A stretch of DNA of 40,811 nt from Bacteroidales bacterium (lineage in GTDB: Bacteria > Bacteroidota > Bacteroidia > Bacteroidales > SM23-62): positions 1 to 40,811 of the forward strand of contig JADHVS010000013.1 of NCBI GenBank assembly GCA_016783865.1, in the 5' to 3' direction. The notes under the pieces were generated by a model that was not told the origin of the DNA, searched no databases, and saw only the letters and a list, made by a program, of their open reading frames with translations. Both the position numbers and the translations under genes were made by a program. Below, one piece after another: positions 1-7,976 of the stretch (the first letter of the stretch is position 1; every line of letters starts with the position of its first letter).

Positions 1-371
1 GCCTGTTCGGCCGAATCTTTCACGGCCCGCTCTTCCACCTCTGTAATCCCGGATGGTATGCAGATCACCATCTTAAGGGCCGGCGGAAACCAGGTTTTCC
101 GCACCTCAATCATCTTGATCATCGCACGGATCATGTGTTCAGCAGCCTGAAAATCAGCGATCACACCGCCCCGAAGCGGACGGATTGTCTTGATGTTTTC
201 ATGGGTTTTCCCATGCATCAACAAGGCCTTCTTTCCCACCGCCAGAATCTTGTTCGTGCTTCGCTCAATGGCAACAATCGAGGGTTCGTCAACCACCACT
301 TTATCGTTGTAAATAATGATCGTATTGGCAGTACCTAAATCAATTGCTATCTCCTTTGTGAAAAACCCCAT
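1..371 (-). CDS. mreB: Rod shape-determining protein MreB, N-terminal part (cut by window edge)
   Basis: This is the actin-like cytoskeletal ATPase that organises lateral wall synthesis on the inner face of the membrane. The reverse-strand reading begins MGFFTKEIAIDLGTANT, the actin-fold phosphate-1 loop (DLGTANT) of MreB. It continues through KTIRPLRGGVIADF and VICIPSGITEVEERAV, both characteristic of MreB. Only about 123 codons lie in the window; the rest runs off position 1. The ATG at 371 follows the purH stop by 16 bp, so the two genes are probably cotranscribed. purH-mreB is a recurrent Bacteroidota arrangement, normally followed by mreC and mreD, which would lie outside the window. Identity is secure. 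Confidence 0.96.
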   Translation of the reverse strand, partial: MGFFTKEIAIDLGTANTIIIYNDKVVVDEPSIVAIERSTNKILAVGKKALLMHGKTHENIKTIRPLRGGVIADFQAAEHMIRAMIKMIEVRKTWFPPALKMVICIPSGITEVEERAVKDSAEQ

Positions 372-387
372 AATAGTTACATCTTTT

Positions 388-1914
388 TTAGTGTTTAAAA
401 TGACGTATGCCTGTAAAGATCATCGACATGTCATGTTCATCACAGTACCGGATCGAATCTTCATCCCGGATCGATCCTCCGGGTTGGATCACCGACTTGA
501 TTCCCGCTTTGTCGGCAATCTCCACCGAATCGGCGAAGGGGAAGAAAGCATCTGAAGCCATCACCGCCCCCTGTAGTTCAAACCCGAACGCCTCCGCCTT
601 GAGTATAGCCTGTTTCATGGCATCCACCCGGGAGGTTTGCCCCATTCCACAACCGATGAGCTGCTGATTTTTTACCAGAACAATCGTATTGGATTTCAAG
701 TGTTTAACAACCCTGTTGGCAAAGAGCAGATCGGTAACCTCGCTTGAAGAGGGTCGTCTCTTCGTCACATACTTGAAATCCTCTTCCTGCTCAACCTTCA
801 GGTCTTTTTCCTGTTCGATCACTCCATTCAGGAGAGATTTAAACTGCCAGCCCGGAAATTCGTATGGTTTCCTGCACAAAATTATTCTATTTTTCTTAGA
901 TTTAAGCAGTTCCAGTGCTTCATTTTCATATTCATCAGCAAGGATGATTTCAAAAAAGAGCTTGTTGATCTCCTCAGCAGTCTCTCTGTTAACCGGTCGG
1001 TTCAGGCTGATGATTCCTCCGAAGGCAGATACCGGATCGCAGGCAAGAGCATCTTTCCAGGCCTTTAAAAGGCTCTTCCGGGTTGCTACACCGCAGGGAT
1101 TGGTATGCTTGATGATCACGGCTGTAGGATCACTGAATTCGCCGATCAGCTGGATGGCTGCTTCCACATCCACCAAATTATTGTAAGAAAGCTCTTTTCC
1201 GTGAAGCTGATCAAACACCTCATCGAGATCACCGTAAAAGAATCCCTGCTGATGCGGATTTTCACCATAGCGTAAGGGAACGTGGTGGGAAACACTTTGT
1301 TTGAATACCGGCAAGCCGAGATCCCGGTTGAAATACCTGAATATTTCAGTATCATAGTGGGATGAAACCTCGAATGCCCTGCCAGCAAATAATTTCCTCT
1401 CTTCAAGGGTGGTAAAACCTTTTCCGTTTCGCAGAAGATCCGACACCCTGCCATAAAGAGAGGCAGAGGGAACCACCAGCACATGCCGGAAGTTTTTGGC
1501 TGCTGCCCGGATCAGGGAGATGCCTCCAATATCAATTTTTTCAATGATCTCCTGTTCATCATTGGTGCTGGCAACGGTTTTTTCGAAGGGATAAAGATCC
1601 ACGATCACCAGGTCGACCGAAGGAATCTCATACCGGGTAACATCTTCTACATCGGTAAGTTCATTGCGCCTCCACAAAATACCACCAAAGATCTTGGGAT
1701 GTAAGGTTTTAACTCTTCCCCCCAGGATCGATGGATAGGAGGTGATCTCTTCTATAGGAGTGGCTTCAATGCCTTGACTTTTCAGGAAGCTGAATGTGCC
1801 TCCGGTAGATAAAATCTCCACATGATAACTTTCCAGTAGTTTCGCCAGGTCGGCGATTCCCTCCTTAGAGTAAACAGAGATCAGGGCCGACTTGATTTTT
1901 ATCTGGTCAATCAT
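388..1914 (-). CDS. purH: Bifunctional AICAR formyltransferase / IMP cyclohydrolase
   Basis: PurH catalyses the last two steps of de novo IMP synthesis in the cytosol. The N-terminal third (IKSALISVYSKEGI, then STGGTFSFLKSQGI and SYPSILGGRVKTLHPKI) is the MGS-like cyclohydrolase domain. The C-terminal two thirds carry the AICAR transformylase signature IIKHTNPCGVA and the terminal GGSIRD motif. With the ATG at 1914 the protein has 508 residues, close to the family norm. An in-frame ATG at 1941 would add nine residues (517). I prefer the shorter form because it matches where family members start, but neither has a Shine-Dalgarno sequence. A one-mismatch -7 element (GATTTTTG, 1952-1959) lies upstream. 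mreB follows after 16 bp. Confidence 0.96.
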   Translation of the reverse strand: MIDQIKIKSALISVYSKEGIADLAKLLESYHVEILSTGGTFSFLKSQGIEATPIEEITSYPSILGGRVKTLHPKIFGGILWRRNELTDVEDVTRYEIPSVDLVIVDLYPFEKTVASTNDEQEIIEKIDIGGISLIRAAAKNFRHVLVVPSASLYGRVSDLLRNGKGFTTLEERKLFAGRAFEVSSHYDTEIFRYFNRDLGLPVFKQSVSHHVPLRYGENPHQQGFFYGDLDEVFDQLHGKELSYNNLVDVEAAIQLIGEFSDPTAVIIKHTNPCGVATRKSLLKAWKDALACDPVSAFGGIISLNRPVNRETAEEINKLFFEIILADEYENEALELLKSKKNRIILCRKPYEFPGWQFKSLLNGVIEQEKDLKVEQEEDFKYVTKRRPSSSEVTDLLFANRVVKHLKSNTIVLVKNQQLIGCGMGQTSRVDAMKQAILKAEAFGFELQGAVMASDAFFPFADSVEIADKAGIKSVIQPGGSIRDEDSIRYCDEHDMSMIFTGIRHFKH

Positions 1915-2040
1915 AAGGAACAGGGTTTTGCGCGTTTTCATGCAATGTTACCAAAAATCGACGTACAACCAACAGGAAACATCTTCCGAAAGTTAAAATA
2001 TATTACCTTTACTGATCGTTTGCTTCTAATTTACTGAATC

Positions 2041-3285
2041 ATGTTGTTGATTTTAAGACTTCTAAGAGAGAGTTATCTCTTTGCTTTCCAGGCTATCATT
2101 GTCAATAAGGTCCGTACGCTTCTATCCCTGCTTGGCATCACCATTGGGATATTTTGCATCATCTCTGTCTTCACCATATTTGATTCGATGGAGATTGCGA
2201 TCCGGACCAACATAGATTCCCTGGGGACCAACGTATTGTTCGTCCAAAAATGGCCATGGTCCATGGGAGGCAGTTACCCATGGTGGAAATACTACCAGCG
2301 ACCTGAAGCCTCCCTTGACGACATGCGGGAGATCCAGAAACGCAGTACACTTTCCCAGGTGTCGGCATTCATGATCGGAGTGTCAAAAACCGTTAAATAT
2401 CAGAACAACTATATGGAAGGCGTAACGGTTCTGGGGGTTTCTCATGACTTTGACCGGGTTCTTCCTTTTGAGATCAGTGATGGCCGCTATTTTTCACCTC
2501 TCGAATCCAGTGCCGGAAAAAATGTGGCCATCATTGGAAGTAATATTGCAGAAAATTTATTTCCAAACATGGAACCGGTCGGCCGTAAAATCAAGGTCAT
2601 GGGACGGAAGGTAGAGGTGATCGGCATGATCAACAAAGAGGGCGAAGACATGTTCGGAAATTCCAACGATGACAATGTCCTCCTCCCCATCAACTATTTC
2701 AAAAGCCTGGTGGATATCCGGGATATGGATGCTACCATTATTGTAAAAGCAAGGCCGCTTGTTTCCAATGATGAGTTGCGGGATGAGCTGACCGGGATCA
2801 TGCGATCAGTCCGGAAGCTTAAGCCCTCTGCTGAAGATAATTTCGCCATCAACGAGACCAGCATCATAACCCAGGGTTTTGACAGTCTATTCAGTACCAT
2901 TGCAATCGTTGGCTGGATCATTGGCGGGTTCTCCCTGTTAGTGGGGGGATTTGGGATTGCCAATATCATGTTTGTTTCCGTGAAGGAGCGAACAAGCATC
3001 ATTGGTATTCAAAAAGCGCTGGGGGCTAAAAACTATTTTATTCTTTTCCAGTTTCTCTTTGAGGCCATTTTCCTCTCCCTCATCGGGGGGATCGTTGGAT
3101 TGTTTATCGTCTTTATTCTCACACTGTTAGTAGCCCAGGCATTTGACTTCGACCTGATCCTCACGGCAGGCAATATCTGGCTTGGCATCGGGGTTTCTGC
3201 GGCCATTGGATTGATATCGGGGATTGTTCCGGCGTTCACCGCTTCCCGTCTTGATCCTGTGGATGCAATGAGAAGTGCTGGTTAG
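2041..3285 (+). CDS. ABC transporter permease, FtsX/MacB family
   Basis: A 414-residue inner-membrane protein with the MacB-type layout. One transmembrane helix lies near residues 20-45 (TLLSLLGITIGIFCIISVF), then a periplasmic core of about 230 residues. Three C-terminal helices of the FtsX domain follow, with the family sequence GFGIANIMFVSVKERTSIIG and a terminal ASRLDPVDAMR. Such permeases work with a separate ATPase in lipid, lipoprotein or peptide export, or in mechanotransmission. No ATPase gene adjoins it here, so the substrate cannot be inferred. A weak -7 match (TACCTTTA, 2004-2011) precedes the ATG. The last 50 bp overlap the 3' end of udk on the other strand. Confidence 0.9.
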   Translation: MLLILRLLRESYLFAFQAIIVNKVRTLLSLLGITIGIFCIISVFTIFDSMEIAIRTNIDSLGTNVLFVQKWPWSMGGSYPWWKYYQRPEASLDDMREIQKRSTLSQVSAFMIGVSKTVKYQNNYMEGVTVLGVSHDFDRVLPFEISDGRYFSPLESSAGKNVAIIGSNIAENLFPNMEPVGRKIKVMGRKVEVIGMINKEGEDMFGNSNDDNVLLPINYFKSLVDIRDMDATIIVKARPLVSNDELRDELTGIMRSVRKLKPSAEDNFAINETSIITQGFDSLFSTIAIVGWIIGGFSLLVGGFGIANIMFVSVKERTSIIGIQKALGAKNYFILFQFLFEAIFLSLIGGIVGLFIVFILTLLVAQAFDFDLILTAGNIWLGIGVSAAIGLISGIVPAFTASRLDPVDAMRSAG

Positions 3286-3883
3286 AAGGGTTTATGCGGG
3301 AAGCCAGAATATCCATAGCCACACTGTTTTTTCCCCCCTGGGGAACGATGATATCAGCAAAGCGCCTGGAAGGTTCGACGAATTGCAGATGCATTGGTTT
3401 TACAAAGGTTTCGTAATGATGCATGCCCTGGTCAAAGGTCCTGCCCCTTTCTTCGATATCTCTCCGGATGATCCGCATCAACCGTTCGTCCGGATCGGCA
3501 TCCACAAATATCTTGATATCCAACAGATCGACCAGTTCCGGTTCGGTCAGAATCAGAATTCCTTCCACAATAATGATCTTGCGTGGAACAACGAGTTCTG
3601 TTTCCCTGGAACGGGCGCAGGTCACGTAAGAATAGACCGGCATTTTGATTGAATTCCCATTTTTTAATGCCTTGAATTGGGCAATTAAAAGAGGCCATTC
3701 TATTGCATCCGGGTGATCAAAATTGATGTTTTGCTTCTCCTCAGGAGTCTTCTCTCCATTATCCCAATAATAAGAGTCCTGAGGAATTAAGGAAACGGCT
3801 TCAGCTGGAAGCCGATTGATCAACTCATTGACGACGGTCGATTTTCCCGATCCCGATCCGCCACTGATTCCGATTGTTAACAT
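3236..3883 (-). CDS. udk: Uridine kinase
   Basis: Udk phosphorylates uridine and cytidine in pyrimidine salvage. The protein opens with the P-loop GISGGSGSGKSTVV and contains the PRK/URK-type sequences SFDHPDAIEW-like NFDHPDAIEW and IIVEGILIL. Length is 215 residues from the ATG at 3883. A TTG at 3892 would add three residues, but it lies inside a perfect -7 element (TATCTTTG, 3890-3897), so it would not be on the transcript. The ATG therefore sits at, or within a few bases of, the predicted transcription start. The C-terminus has about ten residues beyond typical Udk and overlaps the converging permease gene by 50 bp. Confidence 0.95.
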   Translation of the reverse strand: MLTIGISGGSGSGKSTVVNELINRLPAEAVSLIPQDSYYWDNGEKTPEEKQNINFDHPDAIEWPLLIAQFKALKNGNSIKMPVYSYVTCARSRETELVVPRKIIIVEGILILTEPELVDLLDIKIFVDADPDERLMRIIRRDIEERGRTFDQGMHHYETFVKPMHLQFVEPSRRFADIIVPQGGKNSVAMDILASRINPSNQHFSLHPQDQDGKR

Positions 3884-3889
3884 ACCACG

Positions 3890-3897
3890 CAAAGATA
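3890..3897 (-). promoter_or_regulatory. Predicted -7 promoter element for udk
   Basis: Read on the minus strand the octamer is TATCTTTG, a perfect match to the Bacteroidota sigma-A -7 consensus TAnnTTTG. Its last base is only 6 bp from the udk ATG at 3883. This implies a leaderless or nearly leaderless mRNA and rules out the upstream TTG start. Confidence 0.65.
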
Positions 3898-3914
3898 ATC
3901 TCTTCTGGGGTTGT

Positions 3915-3943
3915 CGCCAAACAAAAAAACGATTGGTTTGGCG
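3915..3943 (-). terminator. Candidate terminator hairpin after the ars-mce operon
   Basis: Perfect 8-bp arms CGCCAAAC (3915-3922) and GTTTGGCG (3936-3943) flank a 13-nt loop. The hairpin lies between the mce stop codon and the udk promoter, where the leftward operon should end. The T run visible on the minus strand is in the loop rather than after the stem, so this is not a textbook intrinsic terminator. A regulatory palindrome in the -33 region of udk is the alternative. Confidence 0.4.
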
Positions 3944-3959
3944 GTACTATCCGTTGCTA

Positions 3960-4361
3960 TTATAGACTGCACAATTCCGTCAATACGCCATGGGTTGACC
4001 GTGGATGCAGAAACCCGATGTGCAATCCCTCTGCCCCCTGGCGGGATGTTTTGTCGATCAGCTCCAGCCTCATCTCTTTTGCCTCTTTCAGGGCACTTTC
4101 GACATCATCTGTGGCAAAGGCAATATGATGAATCCCTTCTCCCTTTTTCTCCAGGAATTTTCCAACAGAGCCCTCAGGATCAGTGGATTCCAACAGTTCA
4201 ATTTTGGTTTGACCTACCCGAAAAAAAGCAGTTTTCACCCGCTGATCTTTGATCTCTTCAATAGCATAACAAGGCGTTCCCAGGAGCTTTTCATAATAGG
4301 GGATTGTTTCGTTCAGACTTTTAACGGCAATGCCGATATGCTCAATATAATTAATTTTCAT
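3960..4361 (-). CDS. mce: Methylmalonyl-CoA epimerase
   Basis: A 133-residue glyoxalase-fold (vicinal oxygen chelate) protein that interconverts (R)- and (S)-methylmalonyl-CoA, linking the B12-dependent mutase to propionate metabolism. It begins [16 protein letters not shown] and contains [21 protein letters not shown] and [12 protein letters not shown]. By alignment to the Propionibacterium enzyme the metal ligands should be His8, Glu55 (where that enzyme has Gln), His78/79 and Glu129. The ATG lies inside the end of acr3 (11-bp overlap), so it appears to be the last gene of the arsenic operon. No methylmalonyl-CoA carboxylase or mutase genes lie nearby. The assignment is strong; its link to arsenic is probably only transcriptional. 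Confidence 0.93.
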   Translation of the reverse strand: MKINYIEHIGIAVKSLNETIPYYEKLLGTPCYAIEEIKDQRVKTAFFRVGQTKIELLESTDPEGSVGKFLEKKGEGIHHIAFATDDVESALKEAKEMRLELIDKTSRQGAEGLHIGFLHPRSTHGVLTELCSL

Positions 4362-5412
4362 AGGATATTTTCTTATTAAAGTATCTCTTCTTAAACCAAA
4401 AAGCCAGGCTCACAAGGCTGATCAGTACCGGTACCTCTACCAGGGGGCCGATTACGGCAGCAAATGCCTCTCCTGAATTAAGTCCGAATACAGCAATAGC
4501 AACTGCAATTGCCAGTTCAAAATTATTACTTGCTGCCGTAAACGAAAGGGTGGTGGTTTTTTCATAGCCAGCTTTGAGCTTCCATCCCATAAAGAAAGAG
4601 AGGATGAACATCACCCCGAAATAGATGGCCAGGGGAATGGCAATACGTACAACATCCAGCGGGATCTTGATGATGTACTCCCCTTTCAGCGAGAACATAA
4701 CCAAGATGGTAAAAAGTAGCGCTACAAGGGTTATCGGGGAGATTTTTGGGACAAATTTCTGCTCATACCAGCTTTTTCCTTTCCAACGGATGAGGCTGAA
4801 CCGGGTAATGATCCCGCTGAGGAAAGGGATGCCAAGATAGATAAATACGCTTTTGGCGATCTCTCCGATGGTAATGTTCACCTCAAATGACTTCAGTCCA
4901 AACCAGCCCGGCAACAGGGTGATGAAAAACCACGCATAGAGGGAGAAAAAGAGGACCTGGAAGATGGAGTTGAAAGCCACCAGGCCGGCACAATATTCCC
5001 GGTCGCCTTTAGCCAGATCGTTCCAAACAATGACCATAGCGATGCAGCGGGCCAGACCGATCAGGATCAGCCCGGCCATGTATTCCGGATAATCGCGCAA
5101 AAAGAGGATGGCCAGGAGAAACATCAGGACAGGGCCGATGATCCAGTTCTGAACCAACGACAAGGAGAGTACTTTGTAATCCCTGAACACATCCCGCATC
5201 TCTTCGTATCGAACCTTGGCCAGGGGGGGATACATCATCAGGATCAGTCCGATGGCAATCGGGATATTGGTGGTACCCACCTGGAACCAGTTCCAGAAAT
5301 CAACAATCCCCTGGAAGAGGTATCCCCAAAAAACCCCGATACCCATGGCCAGAAAAATCCACAGGGTGAGATACCTGTCCAGAAATTTCAATCGCTTTTT
5401 TTCTAAAACCAT
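4351..5412 (-). CDS. acr3: Arsenite efflux transporter, ACR3 family
   Basis: A 353-residue polytopic membrane protein with about ten hydrophobic segments, matching the ACR3 family (often annotated arsB) that exports As(III). Residues known to matter in ACR3 are visible: Cys123 in [14 protein letters not shown] and Glu299 in [16 protein letters not shown]. The N-terminus [20 protein letters not shown] is typical of the family. It follows arsM by 20 bp and overlaps the start of mce by 11 bp, suggesting translational coupling. Within the operon it would pump out the arsenite made by ArsC. Confidence 0.95.
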   Translation of the reverse strand: MVLEKKRLKFLDRYLTLWIFLAMGIGVFWGYLFQGIVDFWNWFQVGTTNIPIAIGLILMMYPPLAKVRYEEMRDVFRDYKVLSLSLVQNWIIGPVLMFLLAILFLRDYPEYMAGLILIGLARCIAMVIVWNDLAKGDREYCAGLVAFNSIFQVLFFSLYAWFFITLLPGWFGLKSFEVNITIGEIAKSVFIYLGIPFLSGIITRFSLIRWKGKSWYEQKFVPKISPITLVALLFTILVMFSLKGEYIIKIPLDVVRIAIPLAIYFGVMFILSFFMGWKLKAGYEKTTTLSFTAASNNFELAIAVAIAVFGLNSGEAFAAVIGPLVEVPVLISLVSLAFWFKKRYFNKKISYEN

Positions 5413-5432
5413 TCTGGATGTGATTTTGATTC

Positions 5433-6239
5433 TTATTTCAGGGCAGTGACCGTGATGCTATAGATTCCCGTTTCGCTCTCCCTGAATTTTCGAATATCCT
5501 CTTCCTGAAAAAAATTTCTCAATACTCCGTCCGGCAAATCTATCTCCTTTACTTTCTGCACTTCAATATTACGAAATCCTGCCCGATCTATGATCACCAG
5601 GTATTTTTTCTTCTCAATGGCACCGGCTACGCAGCCCGCATACATCACCGCGCTCTCTTTCAGTTCAGGGGGAAGTTCACCTTGAAGCACGACATCTGAA
5701 ATGCTGAAAGAGCCCCCGGGTTTCAACACCTTATAGATCCCCGAAAATGCTTTCTGCTTATCCGGCACCAGGTTGAGTACACAGTTGCTCACTACCACAT
5801 CTACACTATTATGAGGAATGGGCATATCTTCAATGTCGCCGGCGATGAATTCTATATTCGAATATCCTAGTTTTTCAGCATTTTTGCGCGCTTTTTCCAG
5901 CATGTTATCGCTGAAATCAAGACCGATGACCTTCCCGGCCTCCCCAACCAAAGCCCTGGCAACAAAACAATCATTACCGGCGCCCGAACCAAGGTCCAGC
6001 ACGGTATCCCCGGGTTTTATCTGAATGAACTGGGTTGGTATGCCGCATCCTAATCCAAGGTCTGCATCAGCATTATATCCCTCCAGATGATTGTAACTTT
6101 CACTGAAGACCGTGTAATCTATTTCACAGCATCCGCCTGATCCGCAGCAGGATTTCTCATTGTCCTCTTTTGTTTGCTTTGCAATTTTGCTGTATTTCGT
6201 TTTTACGATCTCTTTAATCTCTTTTTTTTGAATGTTCAT
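5433..6239 (-). CDS. arsM: Arsenite S-adenosylmethionine methyltransferase ArsM
   Basis: A 268-residue class I SAM-dependent methyltransferase that methylates As(III). The SAM-binding motif [11 protein letters not shown] lies at residues 80-90 and [13 protein letters not shown] follows. The three arsenic-binding cysteines of characterised ArsM enzymes correspond to Cys65 (DADLGLGCG), Cys153 (SNCVLNL) and Cys203 (YAGCVAGA). A further Cys-rich patch (CCGSGGCC, residues 31-38) lies in the N-terminal region, as in many microbial homologues. The gene is between arsC (44-bp gap) and acr3 (20-bp gap), so methylation and efflux would be induced together. Confidence 0.95.
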   Translation of the reverse strand: MNIQKKEIKEIVKTKYSKIAKQTKEDNEKSCCGSGGCCEIDYTVFSESYNHLEGYNADADLGLGCGIPTQFIQIKPGDTVLDLGSGAGNDCFVARALVGEAGKVIGLDFSDNMLEKARKNAEKLGYSNIEFIAGDIEDMPIPHNSVDVVVSNCVLNLVPDKQKAFSGIYKVLKPGGSFSISDVVLQGELPPELKESAVMYAGCVAGAIEKKKYLVIIDRAGFRNIEVQKVKEIDLPDGVLRNFFQEEDIRKFRESETGIYSITVTALK

Positions 6240-6283
6240 GGTTTAAGGGGATTTTACAGAGCCGCGATAAATCGCTGCTGTGA

Positions 6284-6703
6284 TTATTCTTGTTTGATAT
6301 GCTGGGTGAAATGGGTGAGTGCTCCGGTGATCTGGTCCCGGATTTTCCGGTAAGTGGAGATGATCTCTTCTGCGTTTCCCTTGGCTGTTGCCGGATCTTC
6401 AAATCCGATGTGCAGCCGTTTGCCAACCGTTCCGGTAATTAGAGGACAGTTCTCCCTGGCGTTGTCACATACGGTGATAACAAAATCAAACGATTTGCCG
6501 ACAAATTCATCAACGCTCTTAGGATAGTGGGACGAGATGTCCAGGCCAATTTCCTGCATCACGTTTACGGTCCTGGGATTGACCTCTTTTTCAGGGCGGG
6601 TGCCGGCTGAAAAAATTTCCCACGAGGGTTTTAAAAAACGGAGGATGCCTTCGGCCATCTGGCTGCGGCACGAGTTACCGGTACATAAAATCAGGATTCG
6701 CAT
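6284..6703 (-). CDS. arsC: Arsenate reductase, thioredoxin-coupled (LMW-phosphatase fold)
   Basis: ArsC reduces As(V) to As(III) in the cytosol. The 139-residue protein starts MRILILCTGNSCRSQMAEG, the CX5R phosphatase loop with nucleophile Cys7. Cys79 and Cys86 in VITVCDNARENCP give the triad seen in Staphylococcus aureus ArsC (Cys10, Cys82, Cys89). This places it in the thioredoxin-linked class rather than the glutaredoxin-linked class. It overlaps the 3' end of arsR by 13 bp, implying coupling, and precedes arsM. Confidence 0.95.
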   Translation of the reverse strand: MRILILCTGNSCRSQMAEGILRFLKPSWEIFSAGTRPEKEVNPRTVNVMQEIGLDISSHYPKSVDEFVGKSFDFVITVCDNARENCPLITGTVGKRLHIGFEDPATAKGNAEEIISTYRKIRDQITGALTHFTQHIKQE

Positions 6704-7020
6704 GAGATTTCGGGATTCAGATTAAATAAATCAGAGATTAGTTTTCGGGCTTTTTTCCAGTTGTCGGGATCAATGCAATACCTCACCTTCGGAGGTTCTA
6801 TATTTCCCTGGATCAGGCCACTCTCTTTCAACTCTTTAAGGTGCTGTGAAACAGTCGCCTGTGCCAGGGGAAGTTCCTCTACTATGTCGCCGCAGAAACA
6901 GCAGTTCATGTTGGCCAGCTGCCGGAGAATCGCAATACGGGCTGGATGCCCAAGCGCCTTGGCAAACCTGGCCAGCTGAATCTCCTGTTCCGGGAAGCCG
7001 GTTGTTGTTTTATGTGCCAT
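6691..7020 (-). CDS. arsR: ArsR-family arsenic-responsive repressor
   Basis: A 109-residue winged-helix repressor of the ArsR/SmtB family. The DNA-recognition helix is LAQATVSQHLKELKESGLI (residues 52-70). The likely As(III) site is the cysteine group NCCFCGD (Cys40, Cys41, Cys43) at the start of the preceding helix, similar in position to the CxC site of classic ArsR. It heads the operon and sits 37 bp from a palindrome that surrounds the promoter, consistent with autoregulation. The regulated set would be arsR-arsC-arsM-acr3-mce. Confidence 0.94.
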   Translation of the reverse strand: MAHKTTTGFPEQEIQLARFAKALGHPARIAILRQLANMNCCFCGDIVEELPLAQATVSQHLKELKESGLIQGNIEPPKVRYCIDPDNWKKARKLISDLFNLNPEISCES

Positions 7021-7057
7021 AACTTACGTATCTTTATCCGAATATTAACATTTCTTA

Positions 7058-7087
7058 ATTATTCATCGCAAATGTACGATGAATAAT
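7058..7087. promoter_or_regulatory. ArsR operator palindrome of the ars operon
   Basis: Perfect 11-bp arms ATTATTCATCG (7058-7068) and CGATGAATAAT (7077-7087) flank an 8-bp spacer. The spacer read on the minus strand is itself the -7 promoter element of arsR. The size and symmetry suit a winged-helix dimer. Binding here would directly block RNA polymerase. Confidence 0.8.
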
Positions 7088-7101
7088 ATTGAATTTCCAA
7101 A
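7069..7101 (-). promoter_or_regulatory. Promoter of the arsR operon (-7 and -33 elements)
   Basis: The minus strand carries TACATTTG (7069-7076), a perfect TAnnTTTG -7 element, and TTTG at 7098-7101 as the -33 element, with a 21-bp gap. Both fit the Bacteroidota housekeeping promoter. The -7 element is exactly the spacer of the operator palindrome. Confidence 0.75.
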
Positions 7102-7145
7102 CTTTATGGAAACTTTGTTAAGTAACAATCTTTAATAGTCTGTTT

Positions 7146-7637
7146 TTGAAACATTTAGAAATTGAAAGAAAGTTTCTGGTTCGTCAGCATATCTGGGAAG
7201 ATGTGGAGAAGCCGGAGGCTAAAAAGCTTGTTCAGGGGTATCTCTGCCGGGATGATCAGGGGGTGGTCAGGGTTCGCATTGCCGATGACAAAGGATTTCT
7301 GACCATCAAGGGAAAGCTGGAGAATCTGGGACGGCCCGAATTTGAATACGGGATTCCCATTGATGAGGCAACAGATCTACTGGCATTGACTCTTTTTACT
7401 CCCATTGAAAAGACACGGTACAAGTATATGTACCGGGGAAAACTATGGGATGTCGACATCTTTCATGGTGCGAATGAAGGGCTGTTCATGGCCGAGGTAG
7501 AACTGGAGGATCCGGAGGAGCAGATCGATTTTCCGGATTGGATAGGGGAGGAGGTGTCACATGATCCCAGGTACTATAATGCTTATCTCTCACAGCACCC
7601 CTTCAAAACCTGGTCTGAAAACAGAAAAGAGGTGTGA
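7146..7637 (+). CDS. CYTH-domain protein, probable triphosphatase
   Basis: A 163-residue single CYTH-domain protein. Its ExExK signature is at the very N-terminus (LEIERKFL: Glu5, Glu7, Lys9). Later basic and acidic strands of the triphosphate tunnel follow (VVRVRIADDKGFLTIKG; EKTRYKY; WDVDIFHG; AEVELEDPEE). Bacterial short CYTH proteins hydrolyse inorganic triphosphate; the in vivo substrate here is unknown. The start is TTG at 7146. No in-frame ATG exists between an upstream stop (7119-7121) and the motif, and the motif position fits a start exactly there. It is divergent from the ars operon. Confidence 0.88.
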   Translation: MKHLEIERKFLVRQHIWEDVEKPEAKKLVQGYLCRDDQGVVRVRIADDKGFLTIKGKLENLGRPEFEYGIPIDEATDLLALTLFTPIEKTRYKYMYRGKLWDVDIFHGANEGLFMAEVELEDPEEQIDFPDWIGEEVSHDPRYYNAYLSQHPFKTWSENRKEV

Positions 7638-7670
7638 TCAATTGTTCACTAAAGGTGTTTTCCGAAATTG

Positions 7671-7976
7671 CTATCTGCTCACAATTAATTTTCCTGTTAT
7701 CAAATCCTGATCGATCATCAATCGATAATAATATATCCCATTTGCCAGGCTGGAAGTATAGAGATCAAATTGATGTTCTCCGGCAATTTGAATTTCGCTT
7801 ACAGGCGTGCTTACTTTCTGGCCGTATGCATTATAAATACATAGGTTTATATGGGATTTGCCGGGTAATGAATATGAAAATTTCGTTTGGTCACTACATG
7901 GGTTTGGATAGTTGGAGAATTTATATTTATCCCCCAAAATAAAAATGTCTATACTTGTTGTTTGCTTTTTATAGGA
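7671..7976 (-). pseudogene. Orphan T9SS type A C-terminal domain, 5' end missing
   Basis: The reading frame open from 7976 to the stop at 7671 encodes a nearly complete T9SS cargo tail. It has FSNYPNPCSDQTKFSYSLPG, then LCIYNAYGQKV, and ends NGIYYYRL...TGKLIVSR. There is no signal peptide and no cargo domain, and no good ATG (a TTG lies at 7937). The first 28 bp of the frame overlap the 3' end of the SDH_sah-type protease gene in another frame. Since T9SS cargo must first cross the inner membrane by Sec, this is best read as the remnant of a gene whose 5' part was replaced by the neighbouring AT-rich cassette. Confidence 0.7.
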
